NCBI GenBank assembly: GCA_032622095.1
Contig: CP136069.1
Span: 187,041,122-187,105,121, forward strand
DNA length: 64,000 nucleotides
Source of the DNA: Siphonodentalium dalli
Lineage: Eukaryota; Mollusca; Scaphopoda; Gadilida; Siphonodentaliidae
Direction of reading: 5' to 3'
The position numbers were made by a program, and so were the translations under genes. Below the pieces are notes generated by a model that had not been told where the DNA came from, ran no database searches, and worked only from the letters and a program-made list of their open reading frames with translations. Positions 11,219 through 22,420 of the stretch are shown one piece after another (position 1 is the stretch's first letter; the number at the start of each line of letters is the position of its first letter).

Positions 11219-11435
11219 TTGGCTGGCATGAATATATGTTGTTTGGGTACTGCCAAAATCCTGCTACGCATTGGCATATTCCATAGGCTGCTCTATTAAT
11301 TGATTTTTTAATTGCTAGGCCTGGTTCGATCGGTTGCAGTTGACAGATGGAATTCCTCACGGTGCAAAGGTTAAGTGAGGAGCACGATTGGCCCAGATAG
11401 GCGGCTTCTGCCATCGCAAGAACTAAGCACACACA
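11219..11435 (-). CDS. EGF-like exon 1 (end of signal peptide plus first module)
   Basis: The acceptor TTATTCTTTGCAG precedes 11435 and a donor GTTAGT follows 11219. Translation from the acceptor is phase 0 and gives 72 codons plus one base, so the exon exits in phase 1 and joins exon 2 correctly. It begins CVCLVLAMAEA, a hydrophobic stretch ending in small residues, as expected for the end of a signal peptide split by an intron; the start codon would lie in an unseen upstream exon. The EGF-like part has cysteines at residues 18, 24, 31, 54, 56 and 70, with a 22-residue Cys3-Cys4 loop and the CQC pair. This is secreted or extracellular by inference. No first exon or promoter could be named upstream. 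Confidence 0.7.
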
Positions 11436-11519
11436 CTGCAAAGAATAACATAATGGGATATATATATTTATTATATGCTAAGCTATCAAATAATAGTATT
11501 TTTGCATCAGATACATATA

Positions 11520-11678
11520 GGTTATCACCACCATGTGTGTTTCTGAGATCCGTATTCAAGTCGAGCTGCCTTCTCTGGGCAGTCTATCGACGAGTCCGTA
11601 GGACGAGTCGATATACAGCCCAGAGAAGGCAGCGAGACTTGAATACGGATCTCGGAAACACACAGGGTGATGATAACC
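11520..11678. repeat. Foldback hairpin with a hammerhead-like core
   Basis: Arms of about 78 bases (11520-11597 and 11601-11678) are inverted copies with roughly ten mismatches. At the tip, CGACGAGTCC-GTA-GGACGAG keeps the GA-stem II-GA layout of a hammerhead core (consensus CUGANGA ... GAAA). However, the base expected to be U4 is C, and GAAA reads GAGT. Flanking CGAC/GTCG continues the stem. No separate stem III or cleavage triplet is evident, so an inactive derivative or a chance resemblance are both possible. Confidence 0.6.
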
Positions 11679-13451
11679 AATTTATCTTACAATTCGTCCC
11701 ATAAAAATGCAATAAAACTCAATTTAAAACAGGAACTATTTTATTACGCGCAACACACAATGTACACAATATTCTCAGCACGCGACGTTGTGATAAGTCA
11801 AATTCTGAGAAATTCACGTCACTATTCAAATTAACTTTGGCTGGAATCCGATTCAATGAAGAGGCGACGATATTTTCGTTTCATATGTTCGACATAATTG
11901 TCACTTTTAACAGGATAATTGTATTATTTTATGGTGCAATCTCCTTGGATAGTGATAGTGTTGGCGCGAGGCATTGCCGGAGATGACTGTCCATTCAGAG
12001 TTTTGGTGAATTTTGAACTTTCCGACACTTCGACAATCGAGTTCTGACTCGCACTAAAATAACCCATTAAACATCATTTAGAGGAAATGCACTAAATCAC
12101 GGAGTTTTCGTAAGTATTGTGTTTTATATCCTTAACATAAGATAAAATTAATTTGATTTTCCATTCTGTATTTTATCGAATAAAAAATGCGTTCAGTAGC
12201 TTTTGATCAAGACCGTACTGAATTACGGGGAATTCCCTACTTCGCTAAAATAGAAATTGTCAAAATAGTCCCTATTCGTGCGCGCTGTTAACAATGTGTA
12301 AACTTCGTTACTTTTTTTTTACTTTACATTTTTGGGTAGTTATTTTGAGCTTTTTGGGCCCTGTTTCCACATTTTGTCAACTTTATTGAACTAATTATTG
12401 ATTATTTTACATTCGTAGCACACGAGTATATTATTTTACGACTTTTAGTTGGTTATTTAGACGTTTTGTTTTGAAAACAAGCCAGTTGTCGAAACGCACG
12501 TGCACCAGCTGTTGCCATCGAAGATATCCTTGTTGCCATCCAGGATACAAGATCGGAAACCGCCTAGGCGTTTTCGCGTGTATTTGATGAAATATAGCTA
12601 TATTGTAAGATAAAAACCGTTATCCGTCTAGTCAGATATCAATATCTCACTCGTATCCATCCGCGCTAACGTTAAAAGTGATTAGGTTTCTTGATGGAAG
12701 ACTAAGCTAAACGTACCTGAGTGTTCAGGTTGAAAACATTGTGATATATGATATATATTAAATAATTTTGTTAAACATACTATGATGTTAACCCCTTTAT
12801 CCCTCAACTAATATGTCTGAAAAATGGAACTATTGTTATATGCACAAGCCCATTACCATGGTTGTGCTTGGGTATACAAATGTTCTCTGTTGACTCTTCT
12901 TTCGAGTTGAGTCGTAATGGTCCAAATGAGCGGAGCATATAATAAACAGAAAATCTACACTTTTTGGTTGGATATGGTAATTATCTCATTCGTGACACTG
13001 TTCGTGATGAAAAAAAAATGAATTTCCACTCCTCTATATATATTCAATACATAATCAATATCTTGTCTTGGTTAATTCTGACATGAACAACATCAAAATT
13101 ACGGACAAATGAAAATCAAAGCGCAAAATCTGCAAATGGTGGACTACACCGTATATATGTTCCGTATAGACTTATTAGTGCACAAACTACCGTCTGCACA
13201 AATTAAAAGCGTCGTGTTTCTCCAGCATGTAACAATAGTTAGATTTTTTTCTAATTTGGTAAATCGAAAAGATATTTAAAAATGGTTCAATTCATATTCA
13301 ATATGAAGCAACTAGAGTCTGCCATGTATGCAATAGCAATTCTCTTCTCGTTCCAACGCATGTTATTTTTTACACTGGAACCTGAATCAAAAGCTATATA
13401 GGTAAGCTAGATTTAATGTCCAAGCTATGTGACAGAAGAATAACACATATT
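11679..13451. other. No gene seen upstream of the EGF gene
   Basis: AT-rich sequence that should contain the missing first exon and promoter of the minus-strand EGF gene if the transcript starts within a few kilobases. No ATG followed by a hydrophobic leader and a good donor was recognised. Confidence 0.4.
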
Positions 13452-13614
13452 AGATCATGCCATGAATCTCTTCTCTTAACTATATATGCACGTAGAGATC
13501 ATATTCCACCAGTACAAAACCTTGGAACATTTTGAAGTTTTGACAGGGAACCTTGTAAAGTCGGAAAAATAACAAATGGGAAAATAATTCTTAATGATTA
13601 TATGTTCCTTAATA

Positions 13615-14351
13615 CCTTACTCGTATTTAAATTCGCGCAGTACTATTTTTCGATCAGTTTTGAATTCGCGCACTTTGAATTCGCGCACCTTGCTGCTCGA
13701 ATTCAAAACTGACAAACATATTATTGTAAATGCCTGGATTTGTTGACAGTTTCAGATCTTAATCGTTAATGAAGATACGTGTGCATATTAAACACCATCA
13801 CGGTAATTTAACATAACTGCATCATCAATGAGTTGTGAAGACGGGTGTTTATATACGCTCCAAATAATTATTCTGATGCTGAAATAGTTTTAAACACCGA
13901 CCGCGTAGAAAACTTATATCAGAAAAACTCAAAACTTGGTGACATAACTAACTTAGACTGTTTGTCTGGTTACGGTTTAGTGTTGTGAATGGGGGGGGGG
14001 GTGCTTTCGTGCATCTTCAGTCTGCAATATGTGTATTTCTTACAAGTATTTCAACATCAATGATGTTGCCATGATTTGTTGCTATATAATTATGTCATAC
14101 ATATCGGTAATGGTTTTGATGTTGGTTGCCCGCATGCAAATTATAGTCATATACAAGCCTAATATTCGGTCCAACCTTCCGTAATGTGTAGGCCTATACA
14201 TGTATCACGTAACTCATCAACATTATAGCCTTCTTGTTTCCCGGTGGTTTGATATAAACTCAGGAGTCGTACTATTTTTCGCTCAGTTTTAAATTCGCGC
14301 ACCTACGGATGCGCGAAAAATAGTACTGCGCGAATTTAAATACGAGTAAGG
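13615..14351. mobile_element. 737-bp MITE with 38-bp perfect TIRs and TA duplication
   Basis: The TIR begins CCTTACTCGTATTTAAATTC and continues through GCGCAGTACTATTTTTCG; its perfect complement ends at 14351. A TA dinucleotide flanks both ends (13613-13614, 14352-14353), as expected for Tc1/mariner-type transposition (superfamily by inference). Subterminal blocks AATTCGCGCAC and GTACTATTTTTCGCTCAG are repeated inside both ends. No coding frame. Confidence 0.9.
13991..14001. repeat. Poly-G tract, 11 G
   Basis: A short homopolymer inside the MITE. Confidence 0.9.
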
Positions 14352-14365
14352 TAGTGTAATCCACT

Positions 14366-14546
14366 ATATGTGAAGGTCCCAACTCGAAATTGCATGCTTT
14401 TCTGGGACCTTTGAGAGCCGATATCGTAATAAATATTCAATTAATTATCCAGGAAAAAATCCACAATTGTATGAAACGCAAAGCAAATGCAAAATCGCTC
14501 ACAAAGTCACTTAAATCGTAAAGTTTCGAGTTGGGATCTTCACATA
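14366..14546. mobile_element. Small foldback element, about 180 bp
   Basis: TATGTGAAGGTCCCAACTCG (14366) pairs with the complement ending TTGGGATCTTCACATA (14546). The arms are 23 bases with one mismatch. It directly abuts the MITE ending at 14351. Confidence 0.75.
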
Positions 14547-14760
14547 CCGCGAGCGAAGTACATTGTTAAGAAACAGATAATAGCAAAGAAATATATTCCC
14601 TGTGTTGTTTTTTTAAATTGTATAAGGTTCCCTGTCAAAACTTACAAAAAGTTCCCAGGTTTTGTAATGGTGGAATATGATATGTACGGGCGTTTGCCAG
14701 AGTAAAGATTCATGGCATGATCTAAACTTATATATAAGATGTACTCAACGTTACATCTTG

Positions 14761-15050
14761 ATAATGCTATTCGTATTATATCTGCAACCGAAATCAAACA
14801 AGATAATATTATTCGCACTATATGTGCCACCAAAATCAAACAAGATAATATTATTCGCACTATTTGTGCTACCGAAATCAAACAAGATAATATTATTCGC
14901 ACTATATGTGCCACCAAAATCAAACAAGATAATATTATTCGCACTATATGTGCTACCGAAATCAAACAAGATAATATTATTCGCACTATATGTGCTACCG
15001 AAATCAAACAAGATAATATTATTCGCACTATATGTGCCACCAAAATCAAA
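14761..15050. repeat. 42-bp tandem repeat, about 7 copies
   Basis: The unit starts GAAATCAAACAAGATAATAT and continues TATTCGCACTATATGTGCTACC. Two variants (GTGCTACCG and GTGCCACCA) alternate irregularly. Since 42 is a multiple of three, all frames stay open and give 14-residue repeats; these are artefacts. Confidence 0.95.
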
Positions 15051-15399
15051 GGAATTATGGTTATATGACTTTTAGTTTGAGTGATTAGATGTCGGTATGT
15101 CCGAGTAAGGGTTGATACATGCATGTAATTTATGTATGTAAAATACATGTATTTTACATGGCCACACCAATAATTGACAACATTAATCGCCTGTGCGCGA
15201 GCGGTTCATTGTCAACAGGCCAGACAAGTGAGTAGTGATAAGCGAAGTCAAACTGTCTGCTACCAGGACATTTAAGGCCAGTCCAAAACATATCTTCTCT
15301 TACGGATGCGGAAATTAATCAAGTCTGTGTGATACCTGGCATTTTATTAATGCACGAACACCAGAAGCGACACGTCTGGCATATACATACTTGATATAG
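15051..15399. other. No gene seen
   Basis: Spacer between the 42-bp repeat and the LINE. An inverted ACATGTATTTTACAT-like stretch is present near 15135-15160. Confidence 0.5.
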
Positions 15400-17260
15400 A
15401 ACATGTTTGACCATGATGTTTGTTTGGCGTATATATTGACTTTGTCTGCTTTAATCAATATTACTAAACATATGAAGAAAAAGTTATTCTGTGCATTTGT
15501 AGATTTTAAACAGGCATTTGATTCGGTGTGACGTGCCGGGTTGTGGTTCAAGCTCCAGATGCAGGGAATTAATGGTATATTTTTAAATGTTGTTCATAAT
15601 ATTTACCAGGGTATTAAGTCGCGAGTTAAGGTGGGTGAGCTGCACTCGGACTATTGCGCAAGTAATGTCGTCCTTAGGCAAAGAGAAAAACTTATCACCG
15701 ATGCTTTGTTGTCTATTTTTGAATGACATTGAATCTTTCCTTTTATGCAAGGACATTGACCACCTAAAAGAAATATCTAATGACATAGAAAACACAGTGG
15801 CGATTTATCTAAGAATTTTGTACTTCTATATGCTGATGATACTGTACTGCTAGCTGAATTTAAGGATGGCCTACATAAAGCTTTAAATTCATTTTATGAA
15901 TACTGTGAAGACTGGAGATTAACAGTTAACACTGCCAAAACGAAAGTGATAATTTTTGCTTCCTCGCATCGACACATAAAACAACAGAAATTCAAGCTAG
16001 GCGATTCCAATATCGATGTAGTGAACGAATACAAATATCTTGGGATACATTTTTTCACACTGGCTCATTCTACAGAGCAAGACGCAACAATGAAAAAAAA
16101 GCGATTTCGTCTATGTTTGGCGTGATAAGGAAAATTAGACAATATCATCTTGCTTTCGATTGTCAAATTGACCTCTTTAATAAAATGGTCCTTCCAATAA
16201 TGCTATATGGGTGTGATGTGTTTGAGAAAACTGATTGGTTTGAACGGGTGCAACTAAAAATTTCGAAAATAATCTTAAAAATGAAACCGAATACGCCTAG
16301 TTGTATGGTTTATGGAGAAAGTGGATGCTATCCGATATATATTCATATTGAAACGTCAACCGATATTCATATAACCTGTCGAGTGTTATATATCAATAGT
16401 TGTACTCTTTTGCGATTCGTTCTGAGATTGAAAACCCCTGGCTTAATAGAGTAAAATATATACTCAATAAATGTGGTCTCACCTATATATGGGATGCTCA
16501 ATCGGTTGTTGATGGTGAATACCTTACTCGATATGTTGAACAGTCGTTAAAGGACCAATACTTGCAATCATGGAACGAAACTTTAGTCCAGAGCTCAAAA
16601 TGTACTCTATATAAAATTATTAAAGTATCTATTGGCATGGCATAGAGAAATATCTTTTAGAACTGCCGCCAAAATTCAGTTCATACCTGATCAAATTGAG
16701 AACTAGAAATAATCGGCTCCCTATTGAAGTTTTCAGTTGGAAAAACTCAGATGTTCCTTGTTCACCTTGCCAACTTTGCGGTGATGATACACCGGGTAAC
16801 GAATACCATTATCTATTCATATGCAACGAACTTTCATCCTTCCGAAGAACCTATCTGAAAACATACTTTCAAAGTAATCCGACTTATGAAAAACTAAAAC
16901 TTCTTGTTAATTACGGAAATAAAACGAACATGTTGAAATTAGCCAGATTTGCATCGGAAATAGTTATAATAGCAGCCATTTAACTTGGTTTAAATCGAAT
17001 CCACATGCATGCCCTCCTGTACGTATATAAACATGGCCCCAGTGCAGCTTTCGCAGCCAAGTGTGTATTTAATTATATTTCAGTATGTTATTATCTCGAA
17101 TTTGTTATCTTTTTGTGTGAGTTTTCCTAGTGTAATTATCTCTATTATTTTTAAACTTTTGTTGACATTATGTATGATAATATATAAATATCTACATCCA
17201 GTTCCACCCGTTAGTGGACGGAGATAATAAAGACTTGAATTGAATTGATTGCATGGGGTC
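15400..17260 (+). pseudogene. Decayed LINE: reverse transcriptase and C-terminal domain
   Basis: About 1.9 kb of a non-LTR retrotransposon, 5'-truncated within the reverse transcriptase. Near 15475-15540 the frame reads KLFCAFVDFKQAFDSV, then a stop. After a frameshift, SPMLCCLFLNDIESF follows near 15695, and YADDTVLLAE (catalytic motif) near 15830-15860. INVVNEYKYLGI-type text appears near 16010-16050. The later frames 16113-16454 and 16696-16983 hold the thumb region and a C-terminal motif CSPCQLCGDDTPGNEYHYLFIC, cited in parts: CQLCGDDTPGNEYHY then LFIC. Several stops and frameshifts kill it. The 3' UTR ends GGACGGAGATAATAAAGACT and a TTGAATTGAATTGA tail at about 17233-17250. Confidence 0.85.
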
Positions 17261-19140
17261 TCGAAAGCTTCAAATCGCTAAGGGACTTAGTTGAATATAT
17301 CGGTCGGAATAATCTGAGCAAGAAGGTACAATTTAATATGTTTAACTTAAATAGATCAGTGTTAGCCACCCCGCCTGATAGCTTTCGGGATCATATATAG
17401 CCCCAAGTCGGGGATCATATATATAGCCCCTGCGTCGGGGAAATATTGATCCGCCACTGCTATAAATATCAAGATAGGACTGGTAATTATTTAAATAGAA
17501 CGACCACCATATGGGTTATCCCACGAACAATAATTTTAAGTGACCTGGCGACTGGGTCCAAGATAGCGCTTTCTCTGCATTCCGACTTAATTGGAACTAG
17601 AACCCAGTGCGATCAACACGTCGGCAATGATTGGGTTTTCAGTGGACACATATTACATTGTATGTATGATCCATATAAAACGCCAAATACACGATAATTA
17701 CAGAGATTACATCCATGTGTGTATCCACCCTTATGTGGGTTCTGAAGTTCAGCGTTCGTTCTGTTTATTCGGGGAGGTTTAATTAATTCAAAATATCTGT
17801 CACTTTGCATGATTGTGTCCTGATGTTACATCTACAGACATAAAATCATAAAGAACAGTCCATTGCAGAATCTTCACAATAATCGATTTATCAAATGTGT
17901 CCATGCCTATAATCGTTTATGTTAATTTTAATGCAACTATACATTTGCAGATGGATTTATTTGAAAGTTCCCGTGTTTAATCTGATGGAGGCATGCTATC
18001 TCAATGTTCATTAGCATCACGAATTCATATCTTTGCATTGACTTGGAGCATGAAGTGTTACTGTTGGTCGCTATTGTTTTAGTTGACACAATATTTAATT
18101 TATGGTGATTTGAAACAGCAGTAACGTGGATGTTAGAACAGGCAGCCCATGTAAGATAGCTATGTGAAAATTTCCTATCTCGAACCCCAAGAAATCTTTC
18201 ACTATATATTATGTGTATTTAACTATAATACTGTTTTTAACTTTCGTTTTTTTCCTGAGATGTTGCACGGCCACCATTACATTACTTCATAAGTAGTTTC
18301 TTTCTTATCATTAATTTTACACGTTCAACAAATGTCGTATTCTATAGATTATATATCTTTAAAAAGATATACATACCGAAATATGGATAAGAATCATATT
18401 GTAGGCGAGTCTCAAATAATCTGTAGCTGTTATTGAGATGAATAGGTAGCTGAGAGTATATTTTCTGTGTAGAAATCAGCGTGAGTTCTGTGCTGGTTGA
18501 TGATACAACTGACTTGTAATCCCACGCGGATTTATATAAGGTGTATTATATTTTTTGTATATTCGCTCATATTAGTTATTATGCCATTTGTAGTGACGTG
18601 AATTAAGATATATTCAACAAAAACACAAACAGGATATTGCCTGGGGTACCAAATATAATGATCATGATGATGATCATTATATGTATATACGACGCCATTC
18701 CCACCTGAAATGTTTACTTGTCGACAAAAGAAGTTATCTCACATGATATGACTTGCATTAAATATGATATACATCGAACTGCTTAACTGCCACGTAGCCA
18801 TGGGTGGGTAGCAAATTCGATTAACTTCATGATAATTAAAGTTACACAAAAGCCAATTCCGCCTGAAACGAAATCTTACTTTTTTGGATCCTGGTTATAT
18901 GACATTAGCGGCTTTCGTTTATATTAGTAATGGTGGAAAGTCACACGTACGTGACGCAATTGAATTATGTGATTAGTCAGATCCAAGACACACAACCCCC
19001 ACCAGTGACAGTCCTGCCACTACTGTATCAATTGTATATGCACTACGGAGAGCACTCTCTTACAGCATGGGATATTTAAGCAACACATGAGTGGGGTATG
19101 ATCTCAGCTTTAATGCAACATTATATTCAATCTTGTCCTG
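17261..19140. other. No gene seen
   Basis: AT-rich. Small items only: a doubled GATCATATATAGCCCC motif near 17389-17440, and a 26-base palindrome with TAATGATCATGATG at about 18656-18682. Open frames at 17446-17697 and 17591-17782 show no motif. Confidence 0.5.
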
Positions 19141-19599
19141 TTTAGGTTACAGTGAAGTAATTATTTCCCATAGGCCTCAGTGTCAACATATAATGGCCTG
19201 CAGCCCTGACTATCCACGAATTGTGATAAATGAGTACATGGTCACCGGAATTGGCATCTGCGCAAAGTTTCTGCATGAAAAAAATCATATCGTCGAGCAT
19301 GGAATGTACCTTTAAATTTGGGATTTATAATCGAGAGTCAGAATTGCATGAAACAAATATTGACATTTTTCACCTCACACCAAACAAAATAAATCTAGGA
19401 ACCACGTGCTTTACAATGTGCCAATGTTTGGTTTGGAGTCTGAAATTTCAAGAGGAGTGATTGCATGTATTTTATATGTTTAAATATCGAAACTACTATT
19501 AACCAACCAGAGCCCAGAATGTTTTTAATTCTCTCCTGCATCTTGGTCCAAAATCCGTTGGAGGGCGCTACCAATCGAATTACTTCACTGTAACCTAAA
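19141..19599 (+). mobile_element. MITE, GGTTACA family, copy 1
   Basis: It begins TTTAGGTTACAGTGAAGTAA and ends with the complement (CTTCACTGTAACCTAAA). The inner edge carries TTTCCCATAGGCCTCAGTG. It is about 459 bases and nearly identical to copy 2 at 20486-20940. An open frame (about 76 codons) is shared by both copies but looks incidental. Confidence 0.88.
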
Positions 19600-20485
19600 G
19601 TGACAACAACGCCAATGACATGCCATCTGAAAATGACACAAATCGGTCACTGGACTCTTCACATTTGAAAATAAAATACAAAATCTCTATACATGACTTT
19701 GTTTTCGTCTTAATAACCCTTTCCTGACCCCACCCCTGTTTACAATTGCAACACAAAATATCTTAAAATGAACACGAAAAGTCACCATGTGAGGTCCATG
19801 TCGATAAAGTAAACGATGGTAGCATATATACCCATCATTGGTGTGAAAGCTGACCGATTTCTCTCTGAGAAAATATGGACGATGGTTCGCCTGATAAACA
19901 TGGACACGCTGGAGCTTGAATTGGGCGCACTTGACAAATTCTGAGTCCTGGTAAACGAAATGTTGGCAAAAACTGAAGTTTTGAGTGCAGCCGAATGATT
20001 ATGTGCCTACATGTATGTGCATGGAAACAGCCACATCACTCAAACACACCACCGTGTTACACTTTTTGTCGACAAGCCACCTCAAGCAGACTAATTGGCT
20101 GCCATTTAACCCTGCACTGGTCATGTTTTACATCAAATTTTAGAGACCTGCCACAGATAGCGATGTAGATTGCTCTCATGGCTAGTCGAAAAGCCTTTAT
20201 TTCAGTTGTGTACTGACCCTCGATGTTCTTCAGTGCGTGATTTGTTACCATGGCATTTATTAAAGGTACACATATGGGTTCATAACGGACAAAAAAGGAA
20301 GATGTTCGAGGTGAAAATTTGAAGCAAAAATTGGCCCAGATGGGTTAATATTGGTTTCTCATTGATTACCACCGTCTCAAATAATATAATATGCCACGTG
20401 CTACAAGTTCCCTAATTGTTTGTTGGTCAATGTTTATAGGAAACCCACCACTGGGCCCAAATGAGAAAAGGGATCATTTTTGTGC
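19600..20485. other. No gene seen between two MITE copies
   Basis: Ordinary AT-rich sequence of 886 bases separating two nearly identical MITEs. No motif was recognised in the open frames. Confidence 0.5.
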
Positions 20486-20940
20486 TTTAGGTTACAGTGA
20501 AGTATTTATTTCCCATAGGCCTCAGTGTTAACATATAATGGCCTGCAGCCCTGACTGTCCACGAATTGTGATAAATCAGTACATGGTCACCGGAATTGGC
20601 ATCTGCGCAAAGTTTCTGCATGAAAAAATCATATCGTCGAGCATGGAATGTACCTTTAAATTTGGGATTTATAATCGAGAGTCAGAATTGCATGAAAAAA
20701 ATATTGACATTTTTCACCTCACACCAAACAAAATAAATCTAGGAACCACGTGCTTTACAATGTGCCAATGTTTGGTTTGGAGTCTGAAATTTCAAGAGGA
20801 GTGATTGCATGTATTTTTTATGTTTAAATATCGAAACTACTATTAAACAACCAGAGCCCAGAATTTTTTTAATTCTCTCCTGCATCTTGGTCCAAAATCC
20901 GTTGGAGGGCGCTACCAATCGAATTACTTCACTGTATCCT
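20486..20940 (+). mobile_element. MITE, GGTTACA family, copy 2
   Basis: Same orientation and almost the same sequence as copy 1. The left end TTTAGGTTACAGTGAAGTA is intact; the right end reads CTTCACTGTATCCT, so its terminus has drifted. It directly adjoins the DIRS remnant. Confidence 0.88.
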
Positions 20941-21147
20941 GCAGATAGCCCAATCGCACTTAACAAATTTAAAGCAGAGCCAAAGCTCTGACGAGAAGCC
21001 GACGCAGACAAACGCTGAAGAAATACTGCTGTACAGCACAGGTCATTATGAGCATGGCCCGATGAGCTACGGCACGGTTCGGAGCAGACGCCTAAGAAGT
21101 GCTGTGAGGCGCCACTAAACATTAAGCACACACGGCCAACAGGGAGA

Positions 21148-21748
21148 GACCCAGTGAGCGCGATGTAGGTAAGGCAGGAGAGACCACTGGACAGCCCAAC
21201 TCCCTATGGCTAATCACCGGCACTCTCTGAATAAGCATAAGATGACTGCGCAGTCATAGACACACGGTAACTATCCCCGCCAAGCTACCCATCCAAGTTA
21301 TCGGACAGGTTATAACACTATGGCGACACGCACACTACCACTATCTGCAGGACCGCCATAGAGTGCGCACGCACTCCCCCAAACCAGGAGTTCCATGCCC
21401 AAAATACACCAATAATACATTTAATCCACCGTTTCCTTCTGTTGTATTTTCGTGTTCTTGAAGCGGCAGGGAAATGGCCAAGAGAGGCCGTTTTTGCGAA
21501 ACGGAGATAAGCCCGTTTGGCGGAGCGATACGTGCGGGGTGTTTTTGGCGCCCGGTAGGAAGGCAAGAGTAGCGTTAAGTGCCGACGCAGGTACAAAAGT
21601 ACCTGGGAAATGGTGTCGGCTTATTTCATCAAAAAAATGCTCTTTGCCAGAGTGTAATCTCATCAGGCCGGTGCTTAGACACAGGGAGTTGGGCTGTCCA
21701 GTTGTCTCTCCTGCCTTACCTGCATCGCGCTCGTTGGGTCTCTCCCTG
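21148..21748. repeat. 65-bp inverted repeat within the DIRS remnant
   Basis: Segment 21148-21212 (starting AGGGAGAGACCCAGTGAGCG) is the reverse complement, with about six mismatches, of 21683-21748. DIRS elements carry terminal inverted repeats and an internal complementary region, so this may be part of that system, or a local inverted duplication. Confidence 0.7.
21318..21663 (-). pseudogene. DIRS tyrosine recombinase, N-terminal remnant
   Basis: Read on the minus strand, APKTPRTYRSAKRAYLRFA matches the start of the core-binding, SAM-like domain of DIRS recombinases (pattern S-T-x-R-T-Y-x-S-x-x-R-x-Y-L-x-F). The catalytic R-H-R-Y part is not seen after it. The segment follows the RNase H region in the expected order. 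Two overlapping frames indicate a frameshift. The recombinase would insert the circular cDNA intermediate; this copy cannot. Confidence 0.6.
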
Positions 21749-22420
21749 TCGACGGAAACGTTTCATCTGGAAACGAGAGAGGCTGCCAGCGAAAGCATTA
21801 TCACGAGATGCGATCCAGGAGATGTGAGTTAGCAGCAGCAGGATCAGTTGGGGCAACAGAGCCATGAGCGGCATGCATTTGGAAGTTTGGTTGTTGGTGG
21901 CTCGGACCACGGTATCGTTAGCTCAGTGTAAATGGAGGCGATGATTCTGAAGGCGTTGCCCCCAGGTGCTGATGGACACTAGGACTGGGAACAGCTCGAC
22001 TACACCCATATTGCGGGTCAGGCTCATAGCATGCCAAGTAGGGGGTCACTTGCCAAAAGCCCATAAATGACGTGAAAAACTGTAACCACGTGGCCAGATC
22101 GACACGCATGCCAGAATTAATCCTGATTTTGTGATGCGGTTTGGGAAATTCCTGCATGGCATCAAGCAGGCGACGACAAAAGGGGCGGCCTGGACGCCTT
22201 GCACGCAAATTGTAAAGAACCGATGAGCAACTGCATACGCGGACCGAGATTTTACGGCGGCGCAAAGCCATAGAGATTTTGGACTGAATGGGTGTGAGCT
22301 TCTCAGCAGGGAGACGCACCGCGTAGCCAACGTAACGAGTTCGAGACCAAGGTAGCAGAGCTTCGTGGTGGGTGAGACTGTTTTTTCATGAGCAATAGGT
22401 ACGCCGATACAGCACATACA
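21716..22420 (-). pseudogene. DIRS RNase H region
   Basis: After the reverse transcriptase, the minus strand reads LPAEKLTPIQSKISMALRRR, then PGRPFCRRLLDAM, then PHHKIRINSGMRVDLATWLQ, which is the typical DIRS connection and RNase H block. Further on, NNQTSKCMPLMALLPQLILL and DNAFAGSLSRFQMKRFR give the C-terminal end of the same domain (family pattern: ADSLSRFQ). The frame changes near 22300 and again near 21910. It acts in plus-strand cDNA synthesis in live elements. Confidence 0.75.

Larger units (their letters stand above)
13452..14726. mobile_element. Composite foldback element with outer inverted arms
   Basis: Imperfect inverted arms 13452-13556 and 14624-14726 share TAGATCATGCCATGAATCT, ATCATATTCCACCA and TTTTGACAGGGAACCTT (one arm in complement). 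Between them lie a complete TA-flanked MITE (13615-14351) and a smaller foldback (14366-14546), so this is a nest of insertions. Confidence 0.65.

Noticed and set aside
11371-11704. Frames around the 11.5-kb hairpin
   Set aside because: They run through an inverted repeat and another frame of EGF exon 1; splice sites support only the EGF frame.
14642-15148. 168-codon minus frame and 132-codon plus frame
   Set aside because: A 42-bp unit keeps all frames open; the translation is a 14-residue repeat with no flanking exon.
18656-18682. Short TGATCA-rich palindrome as an operator
   Set aside because: Too short and isolated to support a regulatory role.
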